DNA of 64,000 bases, taken from positions 1 through 64,000 of the forward strand of contig CALMIO010000004.1 of NCBI GenBank assembly GCA_937864035.1, in the 5' to 3' direction. Source of the stretch: an uncultured Pseudomonadota bacterium (GTDB lineage Bacteria; Bdellovibrionota_C; UBA2361; CALMIO01). Below are positions 8,764 to 17,199 of this stretch, piece by piece (the first letter of the stretch is position 1; every line of letters begins with the position of its first letter). The notes beneath the pieces are model-generated. The model had not been told where the DNA came from. It did no database searches and saw only the letters and a program-made list of their open reading frames with translations. A program made the position numbers and the translations under genes.

Positions 8764-9819
8764 GTGAATAGCACTGATCAGCAATTCAATTTTGTCGGTC
8801 AAAGCCAGACGATCTTTCCCATAATCGAATTTTGGTGGCTCTATCTGATTTTTATCACAGCGATCCTTGGATTGATCGCGGTCGATCTATATTATTTGCG
8901 GCGCGGAGCGCGGCCAAATTTAAAAAATGCCTTAATTTATACAGTTGGTTGGGTAAGCTTAGCGCTAATTTTTAACGTTATTTTGTATTATTTAGCTCTC
9001 TGGCGTTTTACTGCGGCGCCGCATTTGGCTACGGAACTTGGCCTAACTCCAATCGAAGCGGCGCGCCGCGTGGCTCTTGAATATCTGACTGGCTATATCA
9101 TCGAAGAATCCCTATCTGTTGATAATGTTTTTGTTTTTGTTGTTATTTTAAATTATTTTGCGGTACCACCAGTTTATCAACACCGCGTTTTGCTCTATGG
9201 CATACTAGGAGCGATCGTTTTTCGCGGCATATTTATAGCGCTTGGCTCGGTGGTAATGAAATATCATGTGGTGATGATTTTGTTTGGAGCGCTTTTGATT
9301 CTGACCGGCGCTAAACTTTGTTTTTCTTCTTACGAAAAAATAAATCCGGAGAAAAATTTAGCCATCAAATGGCTTAGGCGATTTGTAAGGATTGATCCAC
9401 ATTATCACAAGGATTATTTTTTTGTTCGCTTAAATGGAGTGTTGCATGCGACTCCGATGTTGGTTGCTTTGGTCGCGCTTGAGGTAACGGATCTAATTTT
9501 TGCTTTCGACTCGGTGCCAGCAATATTTGCAATCACTAAAGAGCCGTTTGTTGTTTTCTCTTCAAACATCTTTGCCATTTTAGGGCTTAGAGCCCTTTAT
9601 TTCGTGCTGGCTGGAGCGCTCCATCTTTTGCACCTTCTTAAATATGGTCTTTCAATTATTTTGATATTTATAGGACTGAAGATGGTGGCATTAGATCACC
9701 TTTACGGCGGCAAAATGCCGATCGAATATTCACTAAGCTTCGTGGTTTTGATGTTAGGTCTTTTTACGACGCTCAGCCTGATTTTTCCGAAAAAGAAAAG
9801 ACAGGCTCCCAATGGCTAA
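8764..9819 (+). CDS. TerC/Alx-family integral membrane protein
   Basis: 351 residues with about nine membrane segments. The TerC hallmarks are the repeated acidic membrane motifs EESLSVDNVFVF (about residue 116) and VTDLIFAFDSVPAIFAI (about 240), plus SSNIFAILGLRALYF. TerC/Alx proteins export or handle metal ions, best shown for manganese in Alx/MeeF-type homologues, and some help load metals onto secreted enzymes. The start is GTG and no clear Shine-Dalgarno sequence is seen, so translation may be coupled to the lipoprotein gene 18 bases upstream. I see no yybP-ykoY manganese riboswitch in front. It converges with the large secreted protein gene, 19 bases away. Confidence 0.92.
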   Translation: MNSTDQQFNFVGQSQTIFPIIEFWWLYLIFITAILGLIAVDLYYLRRGARPNLKNALIYTVGWVSLALIFNVILYYLALWRFTAAPHLATELGLTPIEAARRVALEYLTGYIIEESLSVDNVFVFVVILNYFAVPPVYQHRVLLYGILGAIVFRGIFIALGSVVMKYHVVMILFGALLILTGAKLCFSSYEKINPEKNLAIKWLRRFVRIDPHYHKDYFFVRLNGVLHATPMLVALVALEVTDLIFAFDSVPAIFAITKEPFVVFSSNIFAILGLRALYFVLAGALHLLHLLKYGLSIILIFIGLKMVALDHLYGGKMPIEYSLSFVVLMLGLFTTLSLIFPKKKRQAPNG

Positions 9820-9838
9820 ACCGTTCTCTTTCTAGCAA

Positions 9839-12244
9839 CTAAGCTTTCTCGGCGCGCCAAGCGTACTCCATAAATTTCTGACCTTCGGGGTTAATAACCG
9901 AGGTTACTGCTCTAATCTCTTTGCGGTCCTCGGAAAGTTCGCCGACGGTTTCGCTTAAATTGCCGTTGTTGTCACCGACTTTGAAAGCGATTTTGAGAGC
10001 GCCGTTTGGTTTGATCTCAACAATCTCGCCGTCAAATATGGGATAATTTAATACCATCTTGTTGGCGTCGATAAAGCCGTTGCCGATTATTGGAAGTTCA
10101 ACCATAGAATTGCCAACAATATTTCTGCCGATCAGATCAAATACCAAAACTCCGTGCGCTGGCGACTCTTTTGGCTGGCCGTTTTGGTCTTCAACTAAGA
10201 TACTAGATGTCCATTTCCAGAATCCGGCAAGCTCTTGAAGGCTCTTTGGATCATCAATCTTTTCGTCAGGATTGCGAAGAAGACGGGGAGTAAAAAAGTC
10301 GGCGGTGCGCCCATCTATTTTTTTGCCGTTTTCAACTCTTTCAAACCCGATCCCGCTTGTTAACAAAGTGCCAAAAGTTGGCTCTATTATGTCAGGATTG
10401 TAATAAAGGACTTTCAAACCGCTCTTTTTGGCGGAGATAACTTCTTTTGGCTCAAAACGGCCATCTTTGTTTCTATCAAAACCAACAACAAGTTTTGCAG
10501 GGAACTCATCGGTAGTGATTTTGCCATCGCTGTTTGAGTCAAAGAGCGCTAGCGCTTCGTAGCCGTTGGCAAAACGTCGCTCGCCCCAATCTTCGCCAAG
10601 CTTAAGCGCGTTACCAAAAAGCTCACTGCCATCATTTATAATTCCATCATCGTTACGATCCCAGCCAAGAAATCCAATCTCAGAACCAGCAGGCCATTTA
10701 TAATATCTTTTTTCGCGTGCTTCAGGATCGAGCTTAAAATCTGAAAAGAGAGAGGTATTTATCTTTTCAGCTTCGCCCGGGGACCATTCAAGTACAATAG
10801 GGGTTAAAATTATGTTATTGGCAGCTGTTGTAACCATTGTTTTAGAGCAGATCTGATAGCGAGCTTGCTCGCTTGCTGGCAGTTTTGTGTAATCAACGAA
10901 TGAGCAAACGCTACTGCTATCCTGTTTATAATATAAGGTGCCAAATGGATTATGTAGATCTAATAATCGATAACTACTAGCGGATGTCGAGCCGAGCAAC
11001 ATTGCGGTTGTTAAGATCATTCTATCGGAGGTTTTTCCAAGATATCCTTTCATTGGGCATGATCTTGATAATGTGTACAGCGCGTCGCTAAAGTTCTGAC
11101 CAGTTGCGGTTGGAGGCGCAAACACACCACTACCTGTAGAGCTAAAATAGTTAGGTAAATTTATATTATTATTTGCAATTGGTAGATATGCGCTCATCGC
11201 GGCGCATTGTGAGGCGCAGAAATTTTGGCGGTTGATAAGAGTATTTGTGCCAACACCACAAGCACTTAATTGACTCATTAGGCAACTTGGGGGCGCTCCT
11301 AGTAGAGAGTTCACTACAGGGTGATTTTCAGTGTCAAGACAGGTTGATGGCGGCAACGGCTGAAATCTGTTTGTTGTAATGTTGTTTCTGTTTATATAGA
11401 AACCAGAAAATGAGCAAAAGACTTTTACCTGTGTTCCAATTTGCGCCAAGCATTCTTTTTCTGGGGTGGCAGTTGGAGTTGGAGTAGGAGGGAATTGACA
11501 ATCTGTCACTTTAATATCGTCAACTTCAATGTCTTTTGATAGCACTAGAAAGTCTGGATTTGTTTTATAACCGATCTCAAATGCTCCAACTTTGCTTAGA
11601 TTGGCGGCTCCTCCTAATCCGTGCTGGTTAAAGGTGGTTAGTGGCACCGATAAATTTTCGCGGTTATAAGGTCTTTTTAACTCTACCCGTGCCCGCGAGC
11701 TTTTTGAGCCGCTCGGATCGCTTTGGTCATAAAAGATAAGATCAATAAAAGCTTGCGCTTGCGCGGTATTGGCTCCCCCGGGGGCGTCAAAACTAAAGTT
11801 AGTTAAAGTTACGCTAGCGCAACGGCTAACATCAACGGAATTTAACGCTAAAAACGGATTATCTCCAAGATTTGTCGGATCAGAAGGATTGATGTTTTCT
11901 TGATCAGTCCAAATGGCACGTGAATTAGCGGCTGAAGCGGCGGCTTCAGCGTGAGTATGTCCGCCATTGTTATTAAACATTGCTTGAGAAGATTTTAATT
12001 CGCCGCGAACATTATTTGAGGGAGGGTTGGTTGCCGAACGAATATCAAATATGCGGTATTTGCGAAAATTAGGAACGATATTAATTGATCGTTGAAATTG
12101 ATCCGGACTCTGAGCGCGAACCTGCTGAGTCACTTTGAAGTCATCAATTAAAATATCAAAAGTTTGCTGGGCTTCAATCCCGCGGACAGTTGATAATAAA
12201 AGAAAAAATACGCCAAATGTTAAATAATAAGATTTTTTCAACAT
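9839..12244 (-). CDS. large secreted protein: IDDF domain, Cys-rich region, EF-hand-like repeats
   Basis: 801 residues with a signal peptide (about 1-25). Residues 28-253 form a beta-rich domain beginning ILIDDF and containing SFDAPGGANT, shared with the nearby gene at 14388-15161. A short PTPTPTATP linker follows, then a cysteine-rich region (about 263-460). Next come calcium-binding loops, DRNDDGIINDGSELFG (about 526), DSNSDGKITTDEF (about 566) and DRNKDGRFEPKEV (about 586). The D-x-N-x-D-G...DGSELFG pattern is typical of calcium-binding segments in large bacterial exoproteins and RTX-type adhesins. The C-terminal 170 residues are beta-rich and unrecognised. It is probably cell-surface or extracellular; its function is unknown. 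Confidence 0.85.
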   Translation of the reverse strand: MLKKSYYLTFGVFFLLLSTVRGIEAQQTFDILIDDFKVTQQVRAQSPDQFQRSINIVPNFRKYRIFDIRSATNPPSNNVRGELKSSQAMFNNNGGHTHAEAAASAANSRAIWTDQENINPSDPTNLGDNPFLALNSVDVSRCASVTLTNFSFDAPGGANTAQAQAFIDLIFYDQSDPSGSKSSRARVELKRPYNRENLSVPLTTFNQHGLGGAANLSKVGAFEIGYKTNPDFLVLSKDIEVDDIKVTDCQFPPTPTPTATPEKECLAQIGTQVKVFCSFSGFYINRNNITTNRFQPLPPSTCLDTENHPVVNSLLGAPPSCLMSQLSACGVGTNTLINRQNFCASQCAAMSAYLPIANNNINLPNYFSSTGSGVFAPPTATGQNFSDALYTLSRSCPMKGYLGKTSDRMILTTAMLLGSTSASSYRLLDLHNPFGTLYYKQDSSSVCSFVDYTKLPASEQARYQICSKTMVTTAANNIILTPIVLEWSPGEAEKINTSLFSDFKLDPEAREKRYYKWPAGSEIGFLGWDRNDDGIINDGSELFGNALKLGEDWGERRFANGYEALALFDSNSDGKITTDEFPAKLVVGFDRNKDGRFEPKEVISAKKSGLKVLYYNPDIIEPTFGTLLTSGIGFERVENGKKIDGRTADFFTPRLLRNPDEKIDDPKSLQELAGFWKWTSSILVEDQNGQPKESPAHGVLVFDLIGRNIVGNSMVELPIIGNGFIDANKMVLNYPIFDGEIVEIKPNGALKIAFKVGDNNGNLSETVGELSEDRKEIRAVTSVINPEGQKFMEYAWRAEKA

Positions 12245-12442
12245 AATTAATGTAAGTCAGAATGAATTGATTTTAGCTTTTAGACTTTTACTGCCTAATT
12301 TATTTAGTTAATGATAACATCAAATACCGTTCTAAGCTATTATATTAAGATGCTAACTTTTACTGGAACTATCCAGATACAAGGGGTTTTTAAAAATCAA
12401 GAAGCTGGTGATAGCCCTGATTTGTGGCTATTAAAAAGCTGA

Positions 12443-13312
12443 TTAAAATCGGTAGTTTACTTCGTTTGCGGCGGCTAGGGTGGTTGTTTGGTTAAAGGGC
12501 ACAAACTTTTTGATTTTAGTTTTTACCGCCCCTACAAATACCGAGCTTACAATCTCCAATATTTCGCGTGAGTTGTCTTTAGTTAGGTAAATCTTGGCTG
12601 ATCTTAGCTTTTGATTAGCCTGAGGATCTGTCAGATTTTTAACCGTTGGCACGATAACCATGACATCACGCCATTGACCATTAATTTTCAACTGCTTCTC
12701 CTCTTTTGCGGCTAAAGTGACTAGATATCTGGTTTTTCCGTTAAAAACGTCAAATTCTCTTGTGACACCTACTTGCCAATCAACGGCGCGAGCTAAAAAC
12801 GCCGCCGAAAATGGATCTAAAGTGAAATTTGCAGAATTTAATTTAATCTTTTTAACTTCGGCTTTCTCAAAATCTTGACGGATAGCGGTAATTTTACCCG
12901 GCTCCTCAAAATGCATCTTTATAACTCTATTTCTTTTGTTTTCGTTGATGTTAAAGTTAGACCAGATTGGAAGAAAGTTATCTGCCGTAAGCAAGCCTTC
13001 GGCGGCGTATCGGAGTTTATAAAAAACACTAACCATACCAAGAGTTTTGACGTCAGTCATAATTTTATAAGAATCGCCTTCCAAAGTGACTCTGGCGCGA
13101 GCCTCTGCCGCTGGAATTCCTTGCCATGAAATCTCGTAAGTGTACTCTCCAATAGCTGGATTAAAGCTCTCTGAATTTGGTTTATAGATAGGGGTTATAA
13201 TTTTTATAGTGGATGGATCGACACTCTCAGGATGGGCAATCTGTACACTCAAAGAGAGTGTAAGCGCAATAAACATAGCTATATAGCACTTATTAAGGGC
13301 GTATTTAAACAT
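12443..13312 (-). CDS. DUF3108-family exported protein
   Basis: 289 residues with an N-terminal signal peptide (about 10-28). The body matches the DUF3108 pattern: a start like YEISWQGIPAAEARARVTLEG, a central FYKLRYAAEGLLTAD segment and a C-terminal strand series with IYLTKDNSREILEI. DUF3108 proteins are periplasmic beta-barrel-like or lipocalin-like proteins of unknown function, common in Gram-negative bacteria and often near envelope genes. Here it stands alone, diverging from the acyltransferase gene. The assignment rests on recognised sequence pattern. Confidence 0.75.
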   Translation of the reverse strand: MFKYALNKCYIAMFIALTLSLSVQIAHPESVDPSTIKIITPIYKPNSESFNPAIGEYTYEISWQGIPAAEARARVTLEGDSYKIMTDVKTLGMVSVFYKLRYAAEGLLTADNFLPIWSNFNINENKRNRVIKMHFEEPGKITAIRQDFEKAEVKKIKLNSANFTLDPFSAAFLARAVDWQVGVTREFDVFNGKTRYLVTLAAKEEKQLKINGQWRDVMVIVPTVKNLTDPQANQKLRSAKIYLTKDNSREILEIVSSVFVGAVKTKIKKFVPFNQTTTLAAANEVNYRF

Positions 13313-13550
13313 CGATCTTCAAAAAGCAAAGATTTTAATATGCCTTTCTATTCTCTTAAAAAGAAAGTTTCATATCAGCGCTGGAGCCCATATAATTATA
13401 TTATGAAGTTTTTTTTTAAGCCAGTTGCTTAATATGCGATAAATAGTTGATTTTGTTTGAAAAATTACAAAAGATAGCTATTAATTCTCTTTTGTGACTT
13501 ATTATTTTCTTGATTAATCTAAAATATTTTTTTCAGAAGGGGGATATTTT

Positions 13551-14315
13551 TTGAAAGAGTTTTTAAAGATTGCGCTTGGCTTCGCCTTATTGCCATTATT
13601 TTGGTGCTTCTTTGCCAGCACTTTTATTGTTTGCCATCCTTTAATTTGGCTTGCTGATAGGCTAGGGGGTTACACCGCTTATCGCCAAGCTCTCCTTTTT
13701 ATGAATCATCTGGTTTTGTGTTCGCTGAGACTGGTTGGTTCGCGGTTTGTGGTTAATGGTTCGCTTTCGGAGGCGATCATCAAAAAAGAGTGTCCGATTA
13801 TTGTTGTATCAAATCACCAAAGTATGTTTGATATTCCGCTTATTATAGTTTTACTTGCCAAACTTGAGCCGCGTTTTATATCGAAAATTGAATTAGCCAA
13901 AGGCATTCCTGGAATTTCAATCGCTCTTCGCAAGATGCGGGCGGCTTTGATTGATCGCTCTGATCGGCTCTCCGCGCTAAAATCCATCGCTGATTTTGCA
14001 ACGGATATAAATCGCACTAATGGGTGCGCAGTGATTTTTCCGGAAGGTACGCGGGCAAAAAATGGAGTTATAAAACCTTTTAAACTTGGAGGACTGGAAA
14101 TTTTGTTAAAAAATATGCCGACAGCAAAAATACTTCCTATCACAATTAATGGAAGCTGGAGATTAAATAGGTATAATTTATGTCCTCTGCCGTTTGGCGA
14201 ACTAATCACTTTGACAATCGGCAAAGCTATTGATGTTGACTCGCAAAATGTCGTTAATCAATGTTTAGAAGTTGAAAAAATTATAAAGCAAATGTTGCTA
14301 ACAAGCTCAGCTTGA
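13551..14315 (+). CDS. plsC: 1-acyl-sn-glycerol-3-phosphate acyltransferase (PlsC family)
   Basis: 254 residues with the acyltransferase motifs in order: NHQSMFD (the HX4D catalytic motif, about residues 87-93), a central segment with RKMRAALIDR, FPEGTRAKNG (about 163-172) and ILPITINGS. Two hydrophobic N-terminal segments would anchor it in the inner membrane. The family transfers a second acyl chain to lysophosphatidic acid to give phosphatidic acid, the precursor of phospholipids. The start is TTG with a strong GAAGGGGG ribosome-binding site a few bases upstream. A related lysophospholipid acyltransferase role is possible. It is monocistronic here. Confidence 0.9.
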   Translation: MKEFLKIALGFALLPLFWCFFASTFIVCHPLIWLADRLGGYTAYRQALLFMNHLVLCSLRLVGSRFVVNGSLSEAIIKKECPIIVVSNHQSMFDIPLIIVLLAKLEPRFISKIELAKGIPGISIALRKMRAALIDRSDRLSALKSIADFATDINRTNGCAVIFPEGTRAKNGVIKPFKLGGLEILLKNMPTAKILPITINGSWRLNRYNLCPLPFGELITLTIGKAIDVDSQNVVNQCLEVEKIIKQMLLTSSA

Positions 14316-14387
14316 GCATCTCTAGGACTTTAAAAATAACTAATCTAGTTTGGTAGAGCTTTTAAGCGAAGCGTTATTTTTTATGAA

Positions 14388-15161
14388 TTAGTTACTACAG
14401 CCGTAAAATTTTATATCGCTTATTGAGATATCTTTTGCCTTTACGACAGCGGCATTGTTAGTTAAAATTCCCAAAGAGATCGCTCCGATATTTGCCAGAT
14501 TTGCCTCTCCCGCTGGTCCGTTGGCGTTAAATTCACTCAAAGCCACCCTGATTGTTTCATTATTGAACCTTCTATTTAAGCCGACTTGTGCCCTGTTAAA
14601 TTTGGAGCCCTCTCTGTTTGATCTGTCATAAAGTGTAATTTCAAAAAACGCTTGTGGTTCGGTTGTGTTAGCGCCGCCCGGAGCGTCAAAGCTAATTCCA
14701 CTTAATTCCACTCCCTGACAAGAGGCGGCATTAAAGGAAGAGTTTGCCAAGAATGGTTCCGTTCCCAAGTTGTTAGGATCAGATAAATTAAAATTATTGA
14801 TTGTTTGATCGCTCCAAAGTATAAAGCTGTTTCCAGCGGAGATAGGAGCTTCGGCTTGAATTATTCCGCCGCTATTTTGACGCCTTTTGAGAGCGGCTCT
14901 TAAATTGTCGCTTGCTGGCGAAGTTGCCGAACGAATTTCAAATACCCTAGAAGCTCTAAAAGTGGAGGGAGAAGCGGTAACGTTTCGTTCAAACTGAAGG
15001 GGAGTAGCCGCTTTAACTTGTTGATCTAAGCTAAAATCATCTATCAGAATGGTGCCTGATTGAGCCTGGGCTTGCCCAGCTTTAAAAATTATACTTGTTG
15101 CGATCGATAAAGCTAGCAGTATTTTAATCGTTATTATTTTTTTCATAAAAAAGTGCTCCAT
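14388..15161 (-). CDS. secreted IDDF-domain protein
   Basis: 257 residues with a signal peptide (about 1-33, ending near AQA) followed by one domain almost colinear with residues 28-253 of the 801-residue protein at 9839-12244. Shared landmarks are ILIDDF, QQVKAATPLQFER, FEIRSATSP, SFDAPGGANT and the closing KDISISDIKFYGC. The repeated D/E-rich beta pattern suggests a jelly-roll or carbohydrate-binding-like fold, but I do not recognise a named family. It is secreted and of unknown function. It is likely a single-domain paralogue arising by duplication; convergent with the acyltransferase gene. Confidence 0.8.
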   Translation of the reverse strand: MEHFFMKKIITIKILLALSIATSIIFKAGQAQAQSGTILIDDFSLDQQVKAATPLQFERNVTASPSTFRASRVFEIRSATSPASDNLRAALKRRQNSGGIIQAEAPISAGNSFILWSDQTINNFNLSDPNNLGTEPFLANSSFNAASCQGVELSGISFDAPGGANTTEPQAFFEITLYDRSNREGSKFNRAQVGLNRRFNNETIRVALSEFNANGPAGEANLANIGAISLGILTNNAAVVKAKDISISDIKFYGCSN

Positions 15162-15202
15162 TGAAATTTTTGCGGTTTTTGGAGAATAATTTTTAAATTT
15201 GC

Positions 15203-15220
15203 TATAATTCTAGAATTATA
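15203..15220. promoter_or_regulatory. perfect 18-bp palindrome, possible operator
   Basis: TATAATTCTAGAATTATA is self-complementary over all 18 bases. It includes a TATAAT and sits between the divergent IDDF gene and the tRNA-Leu unit. It could be a repressor site overlapping a -10 box. No regulator is identified. Confidence 0.35.
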
Positions 15221-15291
15221 AGATGCCCCTAAATGCTGAATCGATGCAGGACGTTTAAATTTGAATCACATAAAAAAATGGCGATTTCAGA

Positions 15292-15321
15292 TTGGACAAT
15301 TAAGAGATAATTTTTTATATA
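15292..15321 (+). promoter_or_regulatory. candidate promoter for tRNA-Leu
   Basis: TTGGAC (15292-15297), an 18-base spacer and TATATA (15316-15321), about 36 bases before the tRNA. Found by eye. Confidence 0.35.
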
Positions 15322-15357
15322 TTATAAAGCTAGTTAAAGCATATTCTCTGTTTTTTT

Positions 15358-15441
15358 GCCGGAGTGGCGGAACTGGCAGACGCGCCGGATTCAAAATCCG
15401 GTTCTCGCAAGAGAGTGGGGGTTCGATTCCCTTCTCCGGTA
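15358..15441 (+). tRNA. tRNA-Leu (anticodon CAA)
   Basis: An 84-nt class II tRNA. The acceptor stem GCCGGAG pairs with CTCCGGT, closing on a G-U. The anticodon loop TTCAAAA gives CAA, and the long variable arm TTCTCGCAAGAGAG is typical of leucine tRNA. The T-arm is GGGGGTTCGATTCCC. The discriminator is A and CCA is not encoded. The next gene begins 37 bases downstream. Confidence 0.95.
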
Positions 15442-15478
15442 GCTTTGAACAATTTTGTTAATTGAGGGTATTGAGCTG

Positions 15479-16060
15479 ATGTTTGCTAAAACTCACTTTC
15501 TTTTCAGAAAATCGACAGCGTTTCTGGTGGTGCTATATTTTACCGCGTTTTTTTCTCTTATTATTATCTGCTCATGTTCTAGGATTTCGGCAAACTCGCA
15601 AAAAGAGCACAACTCAGATTTTACCATTCGCTCATTAGATATATATTTGGCTCGCGCTTCCATTGGTAGAGCTGATTTTGAGCAGTATTTTTTTGGAAAC
15701 GATCTGATCATTATGGAGTGCGGTCCGCTGAGTGGGGCTGTTAATGATAAACACCACAGCAATGTTATTAATTTAACCAGCGATCAAACTCGTACTTTGT
15801 ATGAAAAAGTTTCCGCCGTAATGGCTCGTCTCAAACAAGGACCTTATAATTTTGATCGTCCCGGCTCTCTGAATTCTATCTTTGATGAAGGACAGATAAT
15901 ATTTAAAGTTGAGAGTCAAGCCGGGGAAAATTTTGAAATTCAAACCTCTCTCCGTTCTCTTGAAAGTATGCGTGGGTTGCCGGAGAAAAATATCCGTGAC
16001 ATTATTCTAATGCTTCGTTCGGCTGATTCTAAACACGCTTGTTCTCGCTTCCCTGTTTAG
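15479..16060 (+). CDS. putative lipoprotein of unknown function
   Basis: About 193 residues from the chosen ATG at 15479, which has GAGGG upstream; an in-frame TTG start at 15455 would add eight residues and is less likely. The N-terminus is a hydrophobic signal with cysteines at its end (ICSCSR), suggesting a lipoprotein, though the lipobox is not ideal. The mature region is globular and includes a three-cysteine set at C-terminal and central positions. No family is recognised. The 3' end overlaps the convergent glycosidase-like gene by four bases. It may share a transcript with tRNA-Leu, 37 bases upstream. Confidence 0.65.
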   Translation: MFAKTHFLFRKSTAFLVVLYFTAFFSLIIICSCSRISANSQKEHNSDFTIRSLDIYLARASIGRADFEQYFFGNDLIIMECGPLSGAVNDKHHSNVINLTSDQTRTLYEKVSAVMARLKQGPYNFDRPGSLNSIFDEGQIIFKVESQAGENFEIQTSLRSLESMRGLPEKNIRDIILMLRSADSKHACSRFPV

Positions 16061-17121
16061 CGATCCCGCAATTTTATGTATAAATCCGATTTATCTTTGC
16101 CCGCGGTCAGGTTTCGCAAACCGTAACTAACTTCAGCTGGAGAGTGATCAGTGTGTTGATAAATATAAAGTCTGGCAATACCGGGAATCTGCTCAAACAA
16201 ATAAGGCCAAATCCTTTCGGCGTAATCAAGTTGTTGATTATAACCTTGTCTGCCAGATTCAGTAACCCAGATCGGTTTGCTGATTGAACGTAAAAAATCT
16301 CTTACTCCTCCCGGGCGAACGACGTTTTCCAGCTGTTTACCATAATAATGAACGGCGAATATATCAACCAAGCTTAAAATTCCGCCGGAGACTAATTGTT
16401 TGTTGTAATTAAGAGATTGTGGAAAATTTTGATTAATAGCGGTTGTCGCCGCGCTGACTGCTAATTTTCCCGGAGCACGTTCGCGCACAACGTTTGCTCC
16501 AAGCGCCGCCATTTCCAGATAATTTGTTGGATCTTCAAAACTCATTACGCCGTTATCCGGATCTTCAATCATGTTTGGCTCGTTCCATATTTGAAAAGCT
16601 CGCAGACGGGGGTTATTGCCATATCTGTTAACCGCTAACCTAAAAAAACGCTCGATAAATGTTTTACGGGGATTGCCGTCAACCCAATTGGCAGAACTTG
16701 ACATCCAGCTGGGAGCGCCCGTGACGACCGCTAAAGCCTCAAGCCCGTCTGGTATAGCCGCGACTATAGAGTCTGTGAAATTAAAATTTGGAGCGTCAGA
16801 AGGAGTTGGCTGAACATTGTTATCCCAAGCTATTAAAATTCTGATAAATTTTAATTTTAAAGTTCTTTTAACATCGTTAAATTGATCTGACATCGAGCCA
16901 AAGCGCCCGTCATTTGCAAAAGCATTCAGCCCTAGTTTCCCGTATGATAATTCGCGACGAGGTGGATCATTAATGACTGAGTTGCCGTCGTCTATCGTCT
17001 CTTTAGCTTTTGAAGAGTCACAACCTGATTGGGCAATTGAAAGAGAGAGAAATAATCCAATCATCAATAATTTTGGCAACAGACAAGTTGATTTTTTGAA
17101 TTTTATTTTCATCGTCATCAT
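16057..17121 (-). CDS. clan GH-A glycoside hydrolase-like lipoprotein
   Basis: 354 residues with a lipoprotein signal (lipobox QSGC, cysteine 34). The fold pattern is that of clan GH-A TIM-barrel glycosidases: IWNEPN with candidate acid/base E181 and PIWVTESG with candidate nucleophile E288, at the ends of predicted strands 4 and 7. A conserved-looking HYYG (258-261) lies between. The best resemblance is to GH39/GH5-like proteins that cut beta-linked polysaccharides. The substrate cannot be told; envelope or capsule polysaccharide is possible. It is anchored in the envelope and is transcribed alone, converging with the gene at 15479. Confidence 0.8.
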   Translation of the reverse strand: MMTMKIKFKKSTCLLPKLLMIGLFLSLSIAQSGCDSSKAKETIDDGNSVINDPPRRELSYGKLGLNAFANDGRFGSMSDQFNDVKRTLKLKFIRILIAWDNNVQPTPSDAPNFNFTDSIVAAIPDGLEALAVVTGAPSWMSSSANWVDGNPRKTFIERFFRLAVNRYGNNPRLRAFQIWNEPNMIEDPDNGVMSFEDPTNYLEMAALGANVVRERAPGKLAVSAATTAINQNFPQSLNYNKQLVSGGILSLVDIFAVHYYGKQLENVVRPGGVRDFLRSISKPIWVTESGRQGYNQQLDYAERIWPYLFEQIPGIARLYIYQHTDHSPAEVSYGLRNLTAGKDKSDLYIKLRDR

Positions 17122-17199
17122 ACTTAACTTGAAGCAATAATTTTTTTATGAGTGTCTTAATATTATTAAATCATTTATTGAAAATAAGCGCAAAATATT

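Noticed and set aside
14541..14560. Another copy of the GCCACCCTG repeat
   Set aside because: It lies inside the IDDF coding sequence, lacks the GTTT and GGT flanks of the repeat and encodes conserved residues.
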